The notes beneath the pieces were generated by a model. The model had not been told where the DNA came from. It made no database searches and saw nothing but the letters and a program-made list of their open reading frames with translations. Shown here in pieces: positions 59,279-64,000 of a stretch of DNA of 64,000 nt. Position 1 is the first letter of the stretch. Every line of letters starts with the position of its first letter. The stretch comes from Saccharum officinarum (lineage: Eukaryota > Streptophyta > Magnoliopsida > Poales > Poaceae), in NCBI GenBank assembly GCA_020631735.1, contig CM036223.1:9214191-9278190 (forward strand), written 5' to 3'. The position numbers and the translations under genes are program-made.

Positions 59279-59664
59279 TTAGGGTTTAGGGTTAGGGTTT
59301 AGATGCATGTATGTGATCGAACACTTAGGGTTTACATACATGTATGTGATCGAACACTTAGGGTTTCGGGTTTTGGGTTTAGGGTTTCGGGTAGGGATTT
59401 AGGGTTTAGGGTTTTAGGGTTTAGGGTTTAGGGTTTAGGGTTTAGGGTTTAGGGTTTTGGGTTTTGGTTTAGGGTTTGGGGTTTGGGGTCTGGGGTTTGG
59501 GGTTTCGTGGTTTTGGGTTTCGGGTTTTGGGGTTGGGGGTTTCAGGTTTTGGGTTTTGGGTTTTGGGGTTTTAGGGTTTAGAGTTTAGGGTTTAGGGTTT
59601 CGGTTTGGGGTTTCGGGTTTTGGGTTTAGTGTTTTGGGTTTCGGGTTTCGTTTAGGGTTTAGGG
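59279..59664 (+). repeat. Telomere-like (TTTAGGG)n tract, degenerate
   Basis: About 385 bases consist mainly of TTTAGGG and variants (TTTTGGG, TTTCGGG, TTTGGGG). The best run, near 59405-59455, holds seven or more nearly perfect plant telomere units. The left part includes a 33-base repeat, GTATGTGATCGAACACTTAG at 59309 and 59345, each leading into AGGGTTT. The tract is interstitial, bounded on the right by the second copy of a transposase segment. Confidence 0.9.
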
Positions 59665-60302
59665 TCGAGCATAAGCAAATCTTTTTACTGCTCTTTGGAG
59701 TTTTGTGCCATACACTATCTTTCCGGTCTCTAGGTCTAGGCATCCCCCAGACCGAAAAACCAATACTTGGCGCGCTCAGGCCAATTGATTGATTCTGGTT
59801 CGATCCCCTTGGCAAGAATCTCACGTTCCATTCTTTCCCACTTAGGAATGGCACTCTTGTAGCCACCTGATCCCAAGTGTTGGTGGTATTGCTTTTGTCG
59901 GGCATTCTGTTGGTTCCTTCTCACCCGTGCCTCACCCTCTTCTGATGTCTTGAACTGTATAAACTCATCCCAAAACAGCCTCAACTTGACATAGGCCTTA
60001 GTGTTGAAATCTGGCGTCAGGTTCTTCTTGATAAATGTGTTGTACAATTTCTTTTTCCAACACTGGAATTGTGTGGCCATCTTCTTCATAGCCCAGTTCC
60101 TAACTCTCTCCTTCAAAGCTTCATCTTCTGTATCGAGCGTGAAATGTTAAAGGACATCTTGCCAAACTAGTGCCTTGTCACGATCAGAGACAAAACTAAT
60201 ATGAGGAGCCTCTTTCTTTTGCTTCCATTCACGAGCATTGATCGGGATCCTGTCCCTTACAAGGTACCCACAATGGCTGACAAATTTCTGTGCATGTGGT
60301 CC
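59665..60302 (-). repeat. Direct duplication, copy 2 (638 bp)
   Basis: Its left border abuts the telomere-like tract (AGGG|TCGAGCATAAGC). Its right border fuses with family B gag at GTGGTCC|CTAGAG. It carries the same premature stop as copy 1. Confidence 0.92.
59665..60302 (-). pseudogene. Transposase_24-like gene fragment, copy 2
   Basis: Only the C-terminal exon part is present: the KKMATQFQCWKKKLYNTF region, WDEFIQFKTSEEGEARVRR, then HLGSGGYKSAIPKWERME and NWPERAKYWFFGLGDA (60116-59736). One frame is open for 126 codons, better preserved than copy 1, which has a shift at FQCWK. The upstream exon and any promoter are missing because the segment joins gag. Reading past its end runs into CCCTAAA repeats on the minus strand, giving a NPKPKTLNPKP-type tail in one frame. 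It is a fragment without expected function. Confidence 0.75.
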
Positions 60303-60623
60303 CTAGAGTTGTCCAGAAGCAAACAACACCTTCTGCCGGTCATTAAAATTGTGCAATGTTGAGTTGCTTTTCCACGCACAGAGCCAATCATCTGCTTCCA
60401 ATGGATCAGCGGCGTGCATGAACACCGGGGGATGACCCTTCAAAAACTCACCACGCTTATCACGTGGTGATGCCCCAGCAACTGGATGATTATGTTGGTT
60501 CTGCACTAATTGTTGCATAAGTTGCGTCTGCACTGCTAGAAGTTGCTCAATAGTTGGTGGCGGTGGTGGTGGTGGATTCAGGGGAACACCTCCACGACCC
60601 CTGCCTCTTCCTCTTCCGGCCAT
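60303..60623 (-). pseudogene. Family B gag, N-terminal fragment
   Basis: The protein starts MAGRGRGRGRGG, then has a proline run (PLNPPPPPPPTIEQLL) and the start of the retrotransposon gag domain (FLKGHPPVFMHAADPLEADDWL), and ends KVLFASGQL then stop. Gag forms the virus-like particle. The normal continuation of the capsid domain, the zinc knuckle and all of pol are missing because the sequence changes to a CACTA fragment. The arginine-glycine start could bind RNA. Confidence 0.8.
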
Positions 60624-61315
60624 CTGCCATCCATAAGAATGTAAACTTTGAGATTTCCATGTTATCAACCACTTATAAGATAAAGAATGAGATCTGAAAG
60701 TTTTCTGGTCGAATATCAATGTTAACAGTTCAGTAAATCAATCATATCTCGAACTACAGAAGTCCAATAGAGGCGTTCTTTATATGGTTGGAAAGCTTAT
60801 GAAATTCCCCACAACTTCTATTTGGACCATAAAACCAGATTCTGTCGATAATTTAATGAAAAATAAGACACAACAGAAACTGTTCCAGATTCCAGACTGT
60901 GCAGAAACTTTAACTTGTGACAGTTATATCTCTCGAACCAGATCAGATAAAAAGGTGATTCCAGTGGCATTTGAAAGGTGCTTAAGCCTAGTCTCTCTCA
61001 TAAAAATTTCATAAATGTTGCACGAACCATTTTTGAACCATATCAGAAACATTGCAGACTGCTCCAGAAAACAGCAAGGACAGAAACGTGACAATGCCAA
61101 ACCCCACTATTATTCCCTTGACTAATAAACTTTTATTCTTAAGAATGGAACTTGTAGACATGCCTACAAGCCCCAACACTCATAACAAAAATCTAACTCA
61201 CACATAAGCATAATGATAAAGCAACTATCACACCAAAGTTCAAACCACACGACAGACTCGAAGACTCAACTGACGTTACTAAGAACGTTCTTATTACATA
61301 AAGGCCTCCTATTTT
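60624..61315 (-). other. Spacer between extra ORF and gag, family B
   Basis: This is about 690 bases of AT-rich, non-coding sequence. No splice sites can be assigned with confidence. The 76-codon plus-strand frame at 60784 is not supported. Confidence 0.5.
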
Positions 61316-62176
61316 CTACTGACGTGGCTCATGCTCTAATGTCTCATAAATCTTGGCCATGCCTTGGTTTGCTCGGAGTTCATCAATCATCGCTTGGCAC
61401 CTCTTGATGGTCTTCCCCTGTGCCTTCACCATCTCCTCTAACTGCAGCTTCCTCTCCATCATATCATAGACAAAGTTTACCATCACCCGAGGGAGTGGTT
61501 CTAACTGCACTAGATCCATCATGGCCCATCCAAGGTCGGGGTGTGCACGAGGGAAGTAGCGGTGAATATCATGCTTCATGCTGTCAAAGCGAAGGTAGCG
61601 AAGGCCCATACATGCTTCAAAAGCAGCATCTTCAATGCTATCCTCCATGGTAGCTCGACGACCCATGTGAGCATACATCCTGTCCAGCTGGTATGCCCCT
61701 TTTTCCTCATCCTTAGGAAAAATGCTCGCTCTTGCCTTCCAATAAGTGTCCTCCAGCGAATGGGTGTACTCCCAACAGACGTACTCCACAGCTGGGTGCC
61801 AATCAGCGAAGTAGGCAGAGAGCATTCCCACAAGTCGATGATGAGAGACAACATCTCCTCCTGCCTTGTGGTAGATCTTCACAGTCCACCCCATTGGAGG
61901 AGGTGGCACTTCCTCAGCAGCTGCATCAGGTGGTAGAGATGGGGGTTGCTCTCCTCCATTGGCTTCCTCCTCTTCATCATCTTCTATCTCGATGATCTCA
62001 GGGTCTTCTTCAGGCTCGAGTTCTTCCTGAGGAGGTGCTAGCGCTTGGATTGGTGCTTTAGGGATCTGCTCATTCTCCTAGGGTACTTCCTCTTGTGGCT
62101 CTTCAGGTGCAAGCAAAACACGAGGTGGGTAGTGTCCTCCAGTGGTGATGCGAGCAGTCTTGCGGCCACGAACCAT
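61316..62176 (-). pseudogene. Family B additional ORF, one in-frame stop
   Basis: From ATG 62176 (MVRGRKTARITTGG) the frame reads 286 codons with a single TAG at 62080-62078 (codon 33, in the context EEVP-stop-ENEQ; CAG to TAG is the simple explanation). An acidic region (EEDPEIIEIEDDEEEE) is followed by the part homologous to the plus-strand ORF at 10519-11223: PPMGW, EYVCWEYTH, RATMEDSIEDAAFEA, HRYFP and C-terminal MIDELRANQGMAKIYETL. The C-terminal third is heptad-like. The downstream Met at 61909 would give an intact 197-codon protein lacking the acidic part. It is not gag, which lies further downstream at 60623. Function unknown. Confidence 0.7.
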
Positions 62177-62350
62177 CTATAGAGTTTTTAGATGTAATTA
62201 GAATAGAGGAAAAATTTCGTAATAGAATGAGACATAAGAAGCATAAAAATTTATCAAATAACAAGAGCAAGATAATAAGCATAAAAATAGTGAAAAGAAG
62301 ATACTAAATCGACCATTTCTAGCTAGGCTTGCGTCCTACAGTCAACAATA

Positions 62351-62362
62351 GCTCTGATACCA
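62351..62362 (-). promoter_or_regulatory. Primer binding site of family B element
   Basis: TGGTATCAGAGC on the minus strand is a perfect match to the canonical plant initiator-Met site, next to the LTR end TGTGACA. Confidence 0.92.
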
Positions 62363-62365
62363 ATT

Positions 62366-63571
62366 TGTCACACCCATTTAACGACCAAATGGAGTGCATA
62401 TTCTTATGTGTGCCCAAAGATCAATCACACATAAGTTAACAAATTATAAATGATGTATCATCATAATTGTTATTACATCACAATTATATCACATAGTCTT
62501 TACAATAATGTAGCGGAAGTAAAATGTAAAACTCTCGTGGTAGCTCCATTCACAGGCACATTGACTGGTTGACTGCAAGTCTAGTAATCTTCAGGGAAGT
62601 AGAAGTAGTCACTACTTGCACCATCTGTTACCCATCCGAGATTTTTATCCAAGTAAAAAAAATAAACAAGCGTAAGTACATCTCGTACTCAACAAGTGTA
62701 ACATGGGGTTCATGAGGCTCAAAGGCATAACATAGGTTTATCAGCATGTAGCTTTTAATTAGCATTATTTTAGTAAATCAATAATATCAAAGTGTCTCAA
62801 TGTACAATAAACATATGATCCATGTGAAATGATTAACGAATAGCAAAAACATACTCATTATGAATGATCAACTATTCCATAAGGGTCCAAGGCCACTCGT
62901 GACCGTGAGCACGGCTGTTATAACAGTTTTACACTCTATAGAGGTTGTACACTTTCACTGTGAGTCATGTTGCCCATATGCCCGAGTTAATTACTCCCAA
63001 AACACTTCCAGGTGAGCAGGCAGGGAAACACTATGAAGTCTTTCGAAGGTTCGTCTAACAAGTTAGGGCCATTAGATTTCACTCGGCAAACAGATGTAGA
63101 GCCCCCTTCCAAATGGCACAATAACATGCAGCCTATACTCATGAGGACAGAGGCCGCACTATATCCGATTTGTCAAGCCATTCTTACGCCATAAAGGAAT
63201 ACCACTAACAAGCTAGAAAAGGTCCTTCTATATGACTAAAGACAGAGCCATTTTAGCCCTCACAGTTGTACTGTAAATCCCGATTTTTGTTTACAAATAA
63301 GTCCTTATGGAGAGTAACGAGAGCACAAAAAACCCCATGCTCTACTACCCTTTTACAGTAATAAAAATCATCTTTTAGTATTTATTGCATATTCCATTAG
63401 TCAAATTACATGATCATAGTTCATGTTAAGCACTAGCAATACTAATCCATGCAATATAATAGGTATCAAGGAATAAGATCAACACTAAGTCATCCTTAAC
63501 AAGGAATATATGCCTAATGATATTAATTGCTTAATGTGAATAGGACAACAAGGATAATCCCATGCTATACT
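62366..63571 (-). repeat. Family B 5' LTR, partial
   Basis: The minus-strand LTR ends GGGTGTGACA at 62366. About 1.2 kb of its 3' side is present, homologous to roughly 9100-10329 (for example the TATAACAGCCGTGCTCACGG and ACAGTGAAAGTGTAC stretches). The remainder lies beyond the family A insertion or outside the window. No genes. Confidence 0.82.
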
Positions 63572-64000
63572 TGTAACAGAACCGACCAAATTATAAGAGC
63601 ACAAGTACAAAAACAAGCACCGAAGCGATCAAATTTTCGAACTTGAGCCCATATAATCCGGTAGTCAATCGAAACCACGAAGGATTTCAAACCAACTTGC
63701 TTACAACCAAGATCGCATCATTCAACATACAACATCATACGTTACATTTCACAAGTAGTTCCGAAATAAGTTTACACACACGGAGTCGCAATTATTACAA
63801 ACCAAGTTTATAAAGTAGCGGAAGCATACACACACCAGTTGTTTAACTACTGCCAGTCTTGTTGATCAACAACCGCAAAAGCATCAGGAAAGTACATAAA
63901 AGATGATCACGCCTTAGTGATCTAGTCTTCGTCACCCGCAGGGTGGAGACAAGTTTTGCAGAAGCCTTGATAGAGCATATCATCTACAACAGGAGGGAAT
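63572..64000 (-). mobile_element. Family A LTR, start only
   Basis: TGTAACAGAACCGACCAAAT begins at 63572 and matches the LTR borders at 32627 and 43322. It is nearer to the plus-strand LTR at 13379-18224, whose end reads ATTTGGTCGGTTCTGTTACA. The five host bases before it are ATACT. It runs off the window. Confidence 0.88.

Larger units (their letters stand above)
57041..60302 (-). mobile_element. Truncated CACTA element with internal duplication
   Basis: It starts CACTACTGGAATCAGGCGC and has the TTTGCCGAGTG array at 57056-57210, a tRNA-like stretch, the 145-bp repeat array (57480-58080) and a minus-strand transposase-like gene. No second CACTA end was found. At 60302 the sequence passes straight into a family B gag. 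Terminal and interior features match the small elements at 118 and 24846, so these are the same family. Confidence 0.8.
60303..63571 (-). mobile_element. Family B Ty3/gypsy element, 5' part only
   Basis: On the minus strand: 5' LTR (62366-63571, cut), primer site, extra ORF, spacer and the start of gag, which breaks off at 60303 in the CACTA duplication. Its counterpart is the plus-strand element at 7330-11235. The LTR's outer part was displaced by a family A element at 63572. Confidence 0.85.

Noticed and set aside
59279..59664. A chromosome end
   Set aside because: The repeat is degenerate and interstitial, flanked on both sides by copies of the same transposase segment.

Overview
The window is a retrotransposon- and CACTA-rich piece of a grass nuclear genome. 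The evidence is the TTTGCCGAGTGCC/GGCACTCGGCAAAG subterminal repeats of grass CACTA elements, Ty3/gypsy elements primed by initiator-Met tRNA with 3 to 5.6 kb LTRs, a plant L1-type LINE tail, plant TTTAGGG-like repeats and MITEs. A panicoid grass (Sorghum, Saccharum, Miscanthus or Zea type) is most likely; the species cannot be read from the sequence. Nearly everything is transposon. Only two stretches look like host coding sequence: an intact 525-codon membrane-protein gene (54012-55589) and a 182-codon membrane-protein fragment (12783-13378) cut by an LTR element.

Layout. 1-3642 is the left arm of a long inverted repeat. It holds a 0.95 kb non-autonomous CACTA (118-1065), a host-like unit (called U), a 5'-truncated LINE (2215-3283) and the start of a solo LTR (3297-4450). 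4671-7329 is the 3' part of a minus-strand Ty3/gypsy element, cut by the LTR of a second gypsy family (family B, LTR 7330-10329, PBS, extra ORF 10519-11223). 11236-12782 holds small transposon debris. 13379-22223 is a plus-strand gypsy element of family A (4.85 kb LTR, PBS, broken coiled-coil extra ORF, broken gag-pol), which runs into a 100-N gap at its RT domain. After the gap, 22324-25906 repeats 1-3642 in inverted order.

25907-26149 and 52031-52240 are the two halves of another U copy, split by a 25.9 kb CACTA element (26150-52030). The CACTA carries a decayed two-gene transposase cassette on the minus strand (Tnp2-type at 28930-32560, Transposase_24-like at 26750-28800) and a 1.2 kb near-perfect palindrome near one end. 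It is itself interrupted by a complete 16.3 kb family A LTR element (32627-48905, TSD GATAG) with 5.58 kb LTRs and no coding internal domain. 52250-53280 is a third U copy with a MITE in it. The intact membrane-protein gene follows. 57041-60302 is a truncated CACTA whose transposase-like segment is duplicated around a telomere-like (TTTAGGG)n tract. It joins directly into the gag of a minus-strand family B element (60303-63571), whose LTR is in turn invaded by a third family A LTR (63572 to the window end).

Target-site duplications and paralogous empty sites let much of the nesting order be read directly. The most interesting non-standard items are the pair of diverged extra ORFs conserved between two family B copies, the telomere-like tract between duplicated transposase pieces, the 1.2 kb palindrome in the CACTA, and the gap-bounded inverted repeat, which may be real or a scaffolding error.
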